This document shows positions 40,925-50,790 of a stretch of 64,000 bases of DNA, one piece after another. This DNA is from an uncultured Myxococcales bacterium (GTDB taxonomy: Bacteria > Myxococcota_A > UBA9042 > DTJE01). The position numbers were made by a program, and so were the translations under genes. Numbering within the stretch: the first letter of the stretch is position 1; every line of letters starts with the position of its first letter. Where the stretch lies: NCBI GenBank assembly GCA_903857665.1, contig CAIOFV010000105.1:248001-312000 (forward strand). Reading direction: 5' to 3'. The notes beneath the pieces were generated by a model that ran no database searches, was not told the DNA's origin, and worked only from the letters and a program-made list of their open reading frames with translations.

Positions 40925-41691
40925 CACACCACCTCCTTGTCGAGTCCGATGTAGTAGCACTTGGGGTTGGTCCCCAGCGCCGGCTTCAGCACGCCGTAGC
41001 GGCTGGAATTCAGCAACTGGCGGATCCGGCTGGTGGTGTCCTTCAGGTTGCCAGCCGAGCGCGCGCCGACCGGGCAGGCCTGGGCGCAGGCGGTCTGCAG
41101 GCCCTTGGTGATGCGGTGGTAGCACAGCGTGCACTTGTCCGCGTACCCGTTTTGGGGGTGGATGTAGCGGACGCCGTACGGGCACGCCTGCACGCAGTAG
41201 CCGCAGCCGATGCACCGCTTCCGGTCCACCAGCGTGACGCCGTCGGGAGCCGCGTACGAGGCACCCACCGGGCACACCTGCACGCAGGGCGCCGTGGAGC
41301 ACTGGTTGCACAGCTTCGGCACGAAGAAGGACTTGCCCACCTCAATGGGCGGGTGGGGCACGTCCTCCGGGAAGCCGTTCAGGGCGCCCAGGGGCGAATC
41401 GACCTCGACCTTCCCGTCCCGCCGCACCGTGTAGCGCTCGACCCACGTGCGATTGAAGCCGTCGGGCACGGTGTTTTCGGCCTTGCAGGCCCGCACGCAG
41501 GCGCCGCAGCCCATGCATTTCTGCAGGTCGACGATGAATCCCCAGGTGTAGTCCTCGCGCCGGTAGGGGGCGCGCTCGGCGGCCCGGACCGCGAAGGGCA
41601 CCAGGATCGCGAACGCCCCCACGAAGCCCAACTTGATGAAATCGCGTCGTCCCAGCCCCTCCGGGCGGGGATCCCGGCCGTCGTCGCTCAT
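40924..41691 (-). CDS. Tat-exported 4Fe-4S ferredoxin-type subunit
   Basis: A 255-residue iron-sulfur protein. A Tat-like signal 'GRRDFIKLGFVGAFAILVPFA' lies at residues ~14-35. Four Cys clusters follow: 'CMGCGACVRAC', 'CNQCSTAPCVQVC', 'CIGCGYCVQAC' and 'CTLC...CAQAC', enough for four [4Fe-4S] centres as in NrfC/PsrB/DsrO. It would sit on the periplasmic face between the multiheme cytochrome and NrfD. It overlaps the preceding cytochrome gene by 4 nt (ATGA) and the following NrfD gene by one base. Confidence 0.92.
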   Translation of the reverse strand: MSDDGRDPRPEGLGRRDFIKLGFVGAFAILVPFAVRAAERAPYRREDYTWGFIVDLQKCMGCGACVRACKAENTVPDGFNRTWVERYTVRRDGKVEVDSPLGALNGFPEDVPHPPIEVGKSFFVPKLCNQCSTAPCVQVCPVGASYAAPDGVTLVDRKRCIGCGYCVQACPYGVRYIHPQNGYADKCTLCYHRITKGLQTACAQACPVGARSAGNLKDTTSRIRQLLNSSRYGVLKPALGTNPKCYYIGLDKEVV

Positions 41692-42686
41692 CGGGTACCT
41701 CCTTCGGCCGCCTGGGAAGACACCACCGGGCCGTGCATGGTGTGGATCTTCTCCTCGCCGTGGCAGTCGACGCAGCGGTTCTGCTTCTCGGACTCGTCCG
41801 CGGCCATCTCGTTCCGGTGGGCCTCGAAGGACTCCAGTTGCGGGATCCGCCCCTTCCCGCGGAAGGGCTGCTTCTGGTGGCACATCAGGCAGAACTTCGG
41901 GTTGCCGTTCTTCAGGATGCGCCCCGAGAACTCGCTGTCCTGGCGGAACACGTGGCACATCTGGCAGTCGAGGTCCTTGTGCGGCTTCGTCTTGAAGTCC
42001 GCCAGCACGCCGGCGTGGCAGTCCTTGCACTGGAAGGTCACCACGTGGCCTTCGGGCAGGGGCTTCGTCCGGATCGCCGAGTCCGCGTGGCAGTCGGTGC
42101 ACGCGTGGATCAGGGGATGCAGGCGCGCCTGCTCGACCTTGCGGTCCAGGAACAGAGGCTCGTGCGGGTTGTGGCAGCTCTGGCACTTCGTCGCCGGGTC
42201 GGTGACGCCCACGGTCGCGAAGTGCTCGCCGATGTCGATCGTGGGGAACAGCTTCGGCCGGGCCTGCAGGCGCCGGTGGCACGCCAGGCAGTTGGCCTGG
42301 GCCAGCTCGCGGAACATCTTGCCCTGCTCCGGCGGGAGGCCTTCCTTCCGGGCCTTCACGTGCTGGTCGCCCGAACCGTGGCAGTCCTCGCACTGGACGG
42401 TCACGTGGACGTCCTTCTCGTGGGCCGCGAACTCGACCGCGTGGCACTCGGAGCAGACGCCCTTGCCCTGCAGGGTCGGTTCTCGGGCCGCTTCCTCGGC
42501 GAGGGCGCCCGTGCGGAAGAACCCGATCTCGCCGAAGCCTTCCGGCCTCAGCGCCGCCCGCACGGCCAGGCCACCGAGGATGGCCACGAGGAACAGCGCG
42601 AAGAACCGTCGCGAGTAGGGGAAGGACAGGATCCCCGTCTTGCGGTGCTCGTCGCCCCCGTCAGGACCGTGCGCGTCGCCTGCCAT
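41688..42686 (-). CDS. Membrane-anchored nonaheme cytochrome c
   Basis: A 332-residue protein with one membrane helix at ~23-45 ('YSRRFFALFLVAILGGLAVRAAL'), an uncleaved anchor, and nine CxxCH sites ('CSECH', 'CEDCH', 'CLACH', 'CQSCH', 'CTDCH', 'CKDCH', 'CQMCH', 'CLMCH', 'CVDCH'). It belongs with the downstream ferredoxin and NrfD genes as a respiratory complex with no molybdopterin subunit in the window. Start at ATG 42686 has only a weak GGGGG upstream. Confidence 0.9.
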   Translation of the reverse strand: MAGDAHGPDGGDEHRKTGILSFPYSRRFFALFLVAILGGLAVRAALRPEGFGEIGFFRTGALAEEAAREPTLQGKGVCSECHAVEFAAHEKDVHVTVQCEDCHGSGDQHVKARKEGLPPEQGKMFRELAQANCLACHRRLQARPKLFPTIDIGEHFATVGVTDPATKCQSCHNPHEPLFLDRKVEQARLHPLIHACTDCHADSAIRTKPLPEGHVVTFQCKDCHAGVLADFKTKPHKDLDCQMCHVFRQDSEFSGRILKNGNPKFCLMCHQKQPFRGKGRIPQLESFEAHRNEMAADESEKQNRCVDCHGEEKIHTMHGPVVSSQAAEGGTR

Positions 42687-42792
42687 GGTGTGCCCCCGAA
42701 TCGAATGTGGCCTGCCTGGCGCGCGCCCCCTCCGATCGAATCCACGCCCCGGGTGAGGGAACCGGACCCATTGTCGCGTTCAGGCTGTCGCC

Positions 42793-42823
42793 TAGTTTCC
42801 TTAAATCTGATGGACTTTGTCAA
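42793..42823 (-). promoter_or_regulatory. Possible promoter of the cytochrome/FeS/NrfD operon
   Basis: Minus-strand TTGACA (42823-42818) is clear. The best -10 is AAACTA (42798-42793), a 19-nt spacer, longer than ideal. The flank is AT-rich for this genome and holds a small palindrome TCCCG/CGGGA at 42832-42847, a possible operator. Confidence 0.35.
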
Positions 42824-42939
42824 AGTATGTCTTCCCGGAAAATCGGGAACTTCTTGAATTCGGTGCCGGATTGACCACTTTGGTACGTGTCGGACGGTCA
42901 GGGGTGTGGAAGGGGGGGGGCGGGCGAGGGAAACGGGGG

Positions 42940-44001
42940 TCAGGGCTTCGGGGACCGGGCGCCCTTGGCCGGCCGGGCTTCCTTCGCCGGCTGGGACTTT
43001 TCGTGGGGCGCGAAAGCGGTGACCAGCAGCAGCAGGACCACGCCCACCGAGATGCCGATGTCCGCGACGTTGTAGCGCGGCCAGTGCCAATCCCTGTAGT
43101 AGTTGTGGATGAAATCGACCACGTAGGTGAGGAAGATTCGATCCACGAGGTTGCCGATGGCGCCGCCCATGATGCCGCCCAGGGCCAGGATCGGCAGCCA
43201 GCCGCGGCCCGGCGGCTTGACCAGCAGCCAGCCCACCGCGACCAGCGCCACCAGGGACAGCGTGAAGAAGATGGCCCGCCGCACGCCCTCGTCCAGGTCG
43301 GACAGCATGCTGAAGGCGCCCGCCGGGTTCTCGGCGTAGGAAAAGTCGAAGAACCCGGGGATGAACACGATCTCGCGATCGCCGACCAGGTAGGTCTGGC
43401 CCGGTGTGGCCAGCGCCGTCGGGTCCACGCCCCCGCCGTCGGGGGGGATCGGGTGCAGGCTGGTGCGGGCGATTTCGGCGGCCTCGTCATCGGAAACGTG
43501 GGGAAGGCGGGACTTCAGGTACTCGGCGACGCTGACCCGGGACAGGGCCTCGCGGACCTGGCGTCGGGCCTCCTGCAGGCCCAGGCCGGGCTGGTCCCGC
43601 TGGAGGGCCTTCTCCATCGTCCAGGCGTCGTTGCGCTCGATGCGGCGGGCGAACCGCTTGCTGCCGCCCGGATCGAACACGAAGAACCCCACGGCCTCGA
43701 GGTTGCGCGACGACTCCAGCTCGAAGACCGGGTCGCCCGGGTCCAGGGCCACCTGGGGAAGCAGGCGCCACAGCGACCCGCGCAGGGCCCCGTCGTCAAG
43801 GTCCGGGAAGCGCGTGCGAACGACGTCGCCGACGGTCATGCCGGTCGCGGCCGCGGTGGCCGTCACCGGCAGCAGGTGGCGCGGCGTGGCGAGGTTCGCC
43901 TCGATCCAGCGCTTGGACCACAGGTCGAGGCCCGCGACTCCGGCCACGACGGCGATCGTGACGCCCCACCGAACCAGGGTCCTGCGGCGTTCGACCGTCA
44001 T
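42940..44001 (-). CDS. lspA: Lipoprotein signal peptidase with ~170-residue insertion
   Basis: Cleaves the signal peptide of lipid-modified prolipoproteins. It has 353 residues, against about 160 in most bacteria. TM1 ends 'GLDLWSKRWIE', the usual D-x-x-[ST]-K motif. The next normal element 'FIPGFFDFSYAENPAGAFS' appears only at ~213. Between them is a ~170-residue soluble segment with 'TPRHLLPV' and 'VREALSRVSVAEYLKSRLPHVSDDEAA'. The catalytic Asp motifs 'GAIGNLVDR' and 'NVADIGIS' are intact. The ATG overlaps the ileS stop (ATGA). The C-terminus has a Lys/Pro tail. Confidence 0.92.
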   Translation of the reverse strand: MTVERRRTLVRWGVTIAVVAGVAGLDLWSKRWIEANLATPRHLLPVTATAAATGMTVGDVVRTRFPDLDDGALRGSLWRLLPQVALDPGDPVFELESSRNLEAVGFFVFDPGGSKRFARRIERNDAWTMEKALQRDQPGLGLQEARRQVREALSRVSVAEYLKSRLPHVSDDEAAEIARTSLHPIPPDGGGVDPTALATPGQTYLVGDREIVFIPGFFDFSYAENPAGAFSMLSDLDEGVRRAIFFTLSLVALVAVGWLLVKPPGRGWLPILALGGIMGGAIGNLVDRIFLTYVVDFIHNYYRDWHWPRYNVADIGISVGVVLLLLVTAFAPHEKSQPAKEARPAKGARSPKP

Positions 44002-46850
44002 GGCGACACCGCCTTCAGCACGTCCGCGCACCGGCCGCACAGGTCCGGGGCGCCCTCGCGCCCGCCCACGTCCTCGGTGTAGTTCCAGCAGCGGCCGCAG
44101 CGCGTGCCCTCGATCCGCTCGACGCGCACGTCGGCGGGCCCGTCCACGCCGGGCAGGGCATCGGCGCGCTCGACCGCGACGCGGGACACGACGAACAGCT
44201 CGGGCAGGGCCCCTTCGAACCGCCGCAGCACGGCGTCGTGGGGGCCGCCCGCCTTGACCTTCACGGTCACGCGGGCCTCCAGCGGGTGCCCCAGCAGCTT
44301 CGCGGCACGGGCCTCCTCCAGCTTCTTCAGGACCACGGTCCGTACTTCCAGGAACGTGTCCATGTCCTTGCGAAGGTCGGGGTCGTCCGGGAAGCCCGAG
44401 GCGTCGGGCATGGGCACCAGGAAGATCGAATCCGGGACGCCCGGGGCCTTCGGCAGGTGCCCCCAGGCCTCCTCGGCGGTGAACGACAGGATCGGCGCCA
44501 TCAGCGACAAGGTGCCTTCCAGGATCCGCCGGACCGCGGCCTGGGCCGACAGCCGCTCGCGACTGCCCGGCGCCGCGCAGTACAGCCGGTCCTTGGCGAC
44601 GTCCAGGTAGAACGACGACATGTCGATGATGAACAGGTCCATCAGCGCGCGGACGACCGCGTGGAACTCGTAGTCCTCGTAGGACTGCCGCACCTTCGCC
44701 ACGACCTCGTGGAAGCGGGCCAGCGCCCAGCGGTCCACGTCCAGCATCTGTTCCACGGGCAGCGGACCGGCGGCCGGGTCCAGGTCCGACACCACGCCCA
44801 GCATGAAGCGCCAGGTGTTGCGGACCTTGCGGTACGCCTCGACGCAGCGGTTCAGGATCTCGTCGGACAGGCGGATGTCGTCCCGGTAGTCCTCGGCCGC
44901 CGTCCACAGGCGCAGCAGCTCGGCGCCGTTCGCGTTCATGATCTTCGCGGGGTCGTAGTTGCCTTCCGACTTGGACAGCTTCTTGCCGCTCCCGTCCACC
45001 ACGAAGCCGTGCGTCAGCACCGCCTTGTAGGGCGCCTGCCCGCGGGTGCCGACGGAGGCCAGCAGCGACGACTGGAACCAGCCGCGGTGCTGGTCGCTGC
45101 CTTCCAGGTACAGGTCGACCCGTGGGTGCGGGTCGTCGGCCGTGGCCAGGCGCGCCTCCATGACGGCCGCGTAGGACACGCCCGAATCGAACCACACGTC
45201 CAGGATGTCCTTCACCTTGTGCAGGTCCGTGGACCCGCACTGGCCGCACTTCCACCCTTCGGGCAGCAGTTCGTTGAGCGGCCGGTCGAACCAGGCGTCG
45301 GCGCCCTCCGTCTCGAAGATGTCCGCGACGTGGTCGATCAGGGCCTGCGACGTTTGCACGTTGCCGCACGCGTCGCAGGAGGTGCCGACGATCGGCACGC
45401 CCCAGTGGCGCTGCCGCGAAACGCACCAGTCGGGGCGCGACTTCAGCATGCCTGTGATGCGGTCCCGGCCCCAGGACGGGATGAAGCGCACGTCCTCGAT
45501 GGCCTTGAAGGCCCGCGCCCGCAACGTCGCGTCGCCGCCTTCCGCCGACAACTGCGGCGTCATGGCCCCGTCCACCTTGATGAACCACTGCGGCGTCGCC
45601 CGGAAGATGACCGGGTTCTTGGACCGCCAGCAGTGCGGGTAGGAGTGGCTGATCTTGCCGGCGCCCAGCAGCGCGCCCTTGTCCTTCAGCAGCGCGATCA
45701 CGTCGTCGTCGCAGTCGAAGACCATGCGGCCCGCGAAGTCCGGCACTTCCGACGTGAACCGGCCCTGGTGGTTCACCGGGGCGTAGGCGGGCAGGCCGTA
45801 GCGTGCGCCCACCACGAAATCGTCCTCGCCGAAACCGGGGGCCGTGTGCACGCAGCCGGTGCCGGTGTCCATCGTCACGTGCTCGCCCACGATCAGCATC
45901 GACTCGCGGTCGATGAAGGGGTGGCGGCAGGCGGCCCGGTCCAGCACCGCGCCGGGGAACGTCGCGATGACGGTGCCCTCGGGGCGGCCGATCGCCTTGT
46001 GGAACGCCTCGAGCAGGGCTTCGGCGACGATCCACACGTCGCCATCGACCTCCTCGGCCACGTAGGTCGCCTCGGCGTCGAAGGCGATGGCGAGGTTCGA
46101 CGACAGCGTCCAGGGGGTCGTGGTCCAGATGATCACGCCGCCCTCGCGGCCCGCCAGCTCCGGGATCCGCTCGCCCACGCTGGGCGTGAACGGGAAGCGC
46201 ACGTAGATGGACGGCGAGATGGCGTCCTTGTACTCGACTTCGGCGTCGGCCAGCGCGGTTTCGCAGACGTGGCACCACAGGACCGGCTTGCGTCCCTGGT
46301 ACACGGCGCCCGCGCCCACGAAGCGCCCGAACTCGCGCAGCGTCAGCGCCTCGTAGTCGTGCGACATGGTCAGGTAGGGATCGTCCCACGACGCGAACAC
46401 GCCCAGGCGCTCGAACTCGGCGGCCTGGATTCCCACCCACTTCCCGGCGAAGTCCCGGCACTTGTGCCGCAGGCCCGACGGGTCCTTGCGCGCCGCCTCC
46501 CGGCCGATCTCCTTTTCGACGGCGTGCTCGATGGGCAGGCCGTGGCAGTCCCAGCCGGGCCGGAACTCGGTCGGCTGCCCGGTCAGGTTGCGCATCTTCA
46601 CCACGATGTCCTTCAGCACCTTGTTCAGGATGTGGCCGTGGTGGATGTGGCCGTTGGCGTAGGGCGGGCCGTCGTGGTAGCGGAACGGATCACCGCCGCG
46701 GGCCGCCGCCGCTTCCTGCATCCGCTCGTAGGTCTTCCCGTGCCGCCAGAAGTCCAGGATTTCCGGCTCGCGCTCGCGCAGGTTGGCCTTCATAGGGAAC
46801 GACGTCACGGGCAGCCGCAACGTCGCCTTGTAGTCCTTTCCGTCCGCCAC
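43998..46850 (-). CDS. ileS: Isoleucyl-tRNA synthetase
   Basis: Class I aminoacyl-tRNA synthetase charging tRNA-Ile. It has 950 residues. The HIGH-type motif is 'PYANGHIHHGH' and the KMSKS-type motif 'KKLSKSEGN'. The editing domain has 'IIWTTTPWTL' and 'GTGCVHTAPGFGEDD'. A zinc site near the C-terminus is 'CGRCWNYTED...CGRCADVL'. This layout is the bacterial type with a C-terminal zinc finger. GTG 46850 follows GGAGG. It is followed by lspA with a 4-nt overlap, the common ileS-lspA pair. Confidence 0.98.
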   Translation of the reverse strand: MADGKDYKATLRLPVTSFPMKANLREREPEILDFWRHGKTYERMQEAAAARGGDPFRYHDGPPYANGHIHHGHILNKVLKDIVVKMRNLTGQPTEFRPGWDCHGLPIEHAVEKEIGREAARKDPSGLRHKCRDFAGKWVGIQAAEFERLGVFASWDDPYLTMSHDYEALTLREFGRFVGAGAVYQGRKPVLWCHVCETALADAEVEYKDAISPSIYVRFPFTPSVGERIPELAGREGGVIIWTTTPWTLSSNLAIAFDAEATYVAEEVDGDVWIVAEALLEAFHKAIGRPEGTVIATFPGAVLDRAACRHPFIDRESMLIVGEHVTMDTGTGCVHTAPGFGEDDFVVGARYGLPAYAPVNHQGRFTSEVPDFAGRMVFDCDDDVIALLKDKGALLGAGKISHSYPHCWRSKNPVIFRATPQWFIKVDGAMTPQLSAEGGDATLRARAFKAIEDVRFIPSWGRDRITGMLKSRPDWCVSRQRHWGVPIVGTSCDACGNVQTSQALIDHVADIFETEGADAWFDRPLNELLPEGWKCGQCGSTDLHKVKDILDVWFDSGVSYAAVMEARLATADDPHPRVDLYLEGSDQHRGWFQSSLLASVGTRGQAPYKAVLTHGFVVDGSGKKLSKSEGNYDPAKIMNANGAELLRLWTAAEDYRDDIRLSDEILNRCVEAYRKVRNTWRFMLGVVSDLDPAAGPLPVEQMLDVDRWALARFHEVVAKVRQSYEDYEFHAVVRALMDLFIIDMSSFYLDVAKDRLYCAAPGSRERLSAQAAVRRILEGTLSLMAPILSFTAEEAWGHLPKAPGVPDSIFLVPMPDASGFPDDPDLRKDMDTFLEVRTVVLKKLEEARAAKLLGHPLEARVTVKVKAGGPHDAVLRRFEGALPELFVVSRVAVERADALPGVDGPADVRVERIEGTRCGRCWNYTEDVGGREGAPDLCGRCADVLKAVSP

Positions 46851-46940
46851 TGGGGGCCTCCGATCGATGAAAAAAACCCGCAGGATCGTGCCCCATCGAG
46901 GGCCGAAACGTCAAGTCGGACGCGGGGGTAGGGGACTGGC

Positions 46941-47010
46941 CCGAGCACGGAGACAGAGGCGCGATCTCAATCGCGCCGGAGACGGAGTCGCCTCGGGCCC
47001 GATCAACACC
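46941..47010 (+). repeat. Dispersed repeat family II, copy 3, with hairpin
   Basis: Contains CGCGCCGGAGACGGAGTCG and CCTCGGGCCCGATC. Upstream GGCGCGAT and ATCGCGCC pair perfectly (8 bp) around CTCA. It falls between the glyA stop and the ileS start, where it may act as a terminator for glyA. Confidence 0.6.
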
Positions 47011-47025
47011 CCCCGGGCGCGAAGG

Positions 47026-48276
<1,251 letters not shown>

Positions 48277-48291
48277 CGAAGGCCTCCGCTG

Positions 48292-49605
48292 CTACTTGAT
48301 TCCCGCCTCCGGGCGGACCACCGGCGCCGCGTTCCGCATGGCGCAGAACTTCGGTCCGCACATCGAGCAGAACGGGCTGTCCCGGTGCTCGGGGCCCGGC
48401 AGGGTCAGATCGTGGTACTCGCGGGCCCGGTCCGGGTCCAGCGCCAGAGCGAATTGCCCTTCCCAATCGAAGTTGTAGCGCGCATGGGCCATCGCGTCGT
48501 CGCGGGCCCGGGCGTTCGGGTGCCCCCGGGCCACGTCGGCCGCGTGGGCCGCGATCTTGAAGGCGATCACGCCGGCGCGCACGTCCTCGGCGTCGGGCAG
48601 GCCCAGGTGTTCCTTGGGCGTCACGTAGCACAGGAAGTCCGCACCGGCGACCGCGGCCATCGTGGCGCCGATCGCGCCGGCGATGTGGTCGTAGCCGGCG
48701 GCCACGTCGGTGACCAGAGGCCCCAGCACGTAGAACGGCGCGCCGTCGCACAGCTCCTTCTGGCGCCGCATGTTGTCGGCGATCTGGTCGAACGGCACGT
48801 GGCCGGGACCCTCGATCATCACCTGCACGTCCCGCGCCCAGCACCGCCGGGCCAGGTCGCCCAGCGTGGACAGCTCGGCGAACTGCGCCGCATCGGAAGC
48901 GTCGGCCAGGCAGCCCGGCCGCAGCCCGTCGCCCAGGCTCAGCGTCACGTCGTGCCGGGCAGCGATGTCCAGCACCCGGTCGAAATGCTCGAAGTACGGA
49001 TTCTCGCGGTCGTTGTGATCCATCCAGCGGGCGATCAGGGCGCCCCCGCGGCTGACGATGCCGATGGCCCGCTTCCGGGCCAGGGGCAGGTGCGCCCTCA
49101 GGATGCCGGCGTGGATCGTCATGAAGTCCACGCCCTGTCGCGCCTGGGCCTCGACCACCTCGAAGAACGCGTCCAGCGGGAGGTCCGCGAAGTCATCGAC
49201 CTCCTCGGCGGCCTGGTAGATCGGGACGGTCCCGACCGGGGCCGAGCAGGCGGCGAGCACCGCGCCGCGCACGTCGTCCACGTCGGGGCCGGTCGATAGG
49301 TCCATCACCGCGTCGGCGCCGTACTTCAGGGCGATCCGGACCTTTTCGACCTCGTCGGCGAGGCAGGATTCCGAGGTCGAGCGCCCCAGGTTCACGTTCA
49401 CCTTGACGGTGAGGCCGGCGCCGATGCCCACGGGATGCAGCGAACGATGGCCGGGGTTCGCCGGGATGACGACCCGGCCCGCCGCGATCGCGTCGCGCAG
49501 CGCGCCGGGGCCCATGTTCTCGTCGCGGGCAACGACCTCCATCTGGGGCGTGACGATCCCCGCGCGGGCGGAGGCCAATTGCGTCAGTATCGGCAACCCT
49601 TCCAA
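48292..49605 (-). CDS. thiC: Phosphomethylpyrimidine synthase
   Basis: Radical SAM enzyme that turns aminoimidazole ribotide into the thiamin pyrimidine. It has 437 residues and is the short form without the N-terminal extension. '[11 protein letters not shown]', '[12 protein letters not shown]', '[11 protein letters not shown]', 'EGPGHVP' and the C-terminal cluster motif 'CSMCGPKFC' are complete. The TTG start at 49605 has GGGAGGA 5 nt upstream. A promoter lies at 49654-49682. The ~42-nt leader is too short for a TPP riboswitch and none of its conserved parts are seen. Confidence 0.96.
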   Translation of the reverse strand: MEGLPILTQLASARAGIVTPQMEVVARDENMGPGALRDAIAAGRVVIPANPGHRSLHPVGIGAGLTVKVNVNLGRSTSESCLADEVEKVRIALKYGADAVMDLSTGPDVDDVRGAVLAACSAPVGTVPIYQAAEEVDDFADLPLDAFFEVVEAQARQGVDFMTIHAGILRAHLPLARKRAIGIVSRGGALIARWMDHNDRENPYFEHFDRVLDIAARHDVTLSLGDGLRPGCLADASDAAQFAELSTLGDLARRCWARDVQVMIEGPGHVPFDQIADNMRRQKELCDGAPFYVLGPLVTDVAAGYDHIAGAIGATMAAVAGADFLCYVTPKEHLGLPDAEDVRAGVIAFKIAAHAADVARGHPNARARDDAMAHARYNFDWEGQFALALDPDRAREYHDLTLPGPEHRDSPFCSMCGPKFCAMRNAAPVVRPEAGIK

Positions 49606-49653
49606 CCGGTCCTCCCGCCTTGCTTCGGGCGCTCGCTGGGAGCGCGAGTCGGC

Positions 49654-49682
49654 AATCTATCGCCGCTCTGCCTCGATGGCAA
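49654..49682 (-). promoter_or_regulatory. Promoter of thiC
   Basis: Minus-strand TTGCCA (49682-49677) and TAGATT (49659-49654) are exactly 17 nt apart. The -35 hexamer is shared in reverse with the tsaD promoter. Confidence 0.55.
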
Positions 49683-49704
49683 GGAAGCGGCCATCTGGTA
49701 CAAT
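49677..49704 (+). promoter_or_regulatory. Promoter of tsaD (leaderless)
   Basis: TGGCAA (49677-49682) and TACAAT (49699-49704) with a 16-nt spacer and an extended TGG before the -10. The ATG at 49712 is 7 nt after the -10, so transcription probably starts on the start codon. No Shine-Dalgarno is present. Confidence 0.6.
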
Positions 49705-49711
49705 CCACGCC

Positions 49712-50740
49712 ATGAACGTGCTGGGCATCGAGTCCTCGTGCGATGAGACCGCGGCGTCCGTGGTGACCGACGGGCGGAAGATCCGCAGTTCGGTCATCTG
49801 GTCCCAGGTGGCAGTCCATGCGCCCTTCGGCGGCGTGGTGCCCGAGATCGCCTCCCGGAACCACCTGCAGTCGATCGTGCCCGTGGTCCAGGAAGCCCTG
49901 TCGCAGGCGGGCGTCACGCTGGCGGACATCGACGGCCTGTCGGTCACCATCGGCCCGGGCCTGATCGGCTCCCTGCTGGTCGGCGTCCAGTTCGCGAAGG
50001 CCCTGGCGCTGGCGACGGGGCGTCCCCTGGTGGGCGTGAACCACCTGGAAGGCCACGTGATGGCCGCGTTCCTGGTCGAGGACCGGGAGCCGCCGGTATA
50101 CCCGTTCGTGGCCCTCGCGGTGTCCGGCGGGCATACCAGCCTGTACCTCCTGACCGCACCCGGGCGGATCCGGCTGCTGGGACGGACGCGGGACGACGCG
50201 GCCGGGGAGGCCTTCGACAAGGCGGCCGCCGTGCTGGGCCTCCCGTATCCGGGCGGCGTGTCCATCGACAGGGTGTCGGCGGGGCGCGACCCCGGGACGG
50301 TGCGGTTCCCGCGCTCGATGATCTCCGACGGTTCCGACATGTCCTTTTCGGGGCTCAAGACGGCCTTGCGCCGCCACCTGGAACTGCTGGGCCACGTCCC
50401 GGGCCCGGACGAGGTGGCCGACATCGCGGCGGCGTTCCAGGAGGCGGTCGTCGATGTGCTGGTGTCGAAGACGGCTGCCGCGGCCCGTGACCATGGCGTT
50501 CGCGACGTCGTGATCGCCGGGGGTGTCGCGGCCAACCGCCGGCTGAGGTCCCGGATGGCGGACGCGATGGCCCGGGACCGGCGCATCCTGCACGCGGTGC
50601 CGATCTCGTTGTGCACCGACAACGCCGCGATGATCGCGGGCCTGGGGCACCTGTACCTGTTCGGCGAGCTGCGGGAAGCGGACGTGCCCCGCGGCCTGGA
50701 CATGGATCCCTTCGTCCGACGCGTGGACGACGGATGGTGA
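49712..50740 (+). CDS. tsaD: tRNA N6-adenosine threonylcarbamoyltransferase
   Basis: Adds the threonylcarbamoyl group to A37 of ANN-decoding tRNAs, with TsaB and TsaE. It has 342 residues. It starts 'MNVLGIESSCDETAASVV', contains the metal-binding His motif 'VNHLEGHVMAA', the loop 'GGHTSLYLL', 'DDAAGEAFDKAAAVLGLPYPGG' and 'IAGGVAANRRLR'. All are family hallmarks. The ATG is chosen because the -10 lies 7 nt upstream. It is divergent from thiC, and the following lipoprotein gene starts shortly after. Confidence 0.97.
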   Translation: MNVLGIESSCDETAASVVTDGRKIRSSVIWSQVAVHAPFGGVVPEIASRNHLQSIVPVVQEALSQAGVTLADIDGLSVTIGPGLIGSLLVGVQFAKALALATGRPLVGVNHLEGHVMAAFLVEDREPPVYPFVALAVSGGHTSLYLLTAPGRIRLLGRTRDDAAGEAFDKAAAVLGLPYPGGVSIDRVSAGRDPGTVRFPRSMISDGSDMSFSGLKTALRRHLELLGHVPGPDEVADIAAAFQEAVVDVLVSKTAAAARDHGVRDVVIAGGVAANRRLRSRMADAMARDRRILHAVPISLCTDNAAMIAGLGHLYLFGELREADVPRGLDMDPFVRRVDDGW

Positions 50741-50790
50741 CGACGGGAATCACTGGCGATAGGCCCGCTCCGGCGGGTCGGGAGGAGGCC

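Noticed and set aside
42940-46461. 1173-aa ORF spanning lspA and part of ileS
   Set aside because: The N-terminal two-thirds are an out-of-frame shadow of ileS rich in Arg, Gly and Pro. lspA starts at 44001, where ATGA overlaps the ileS stop.
49606-49711. Possible TPP riboswitch upstream of thiC
   Set aside because: The leader is only about 42 nt and has none of the conserved THI-box elements (CUGAGA, ACCUGAUCUGG); only a small CTCGC/GCGAG stem is seen.
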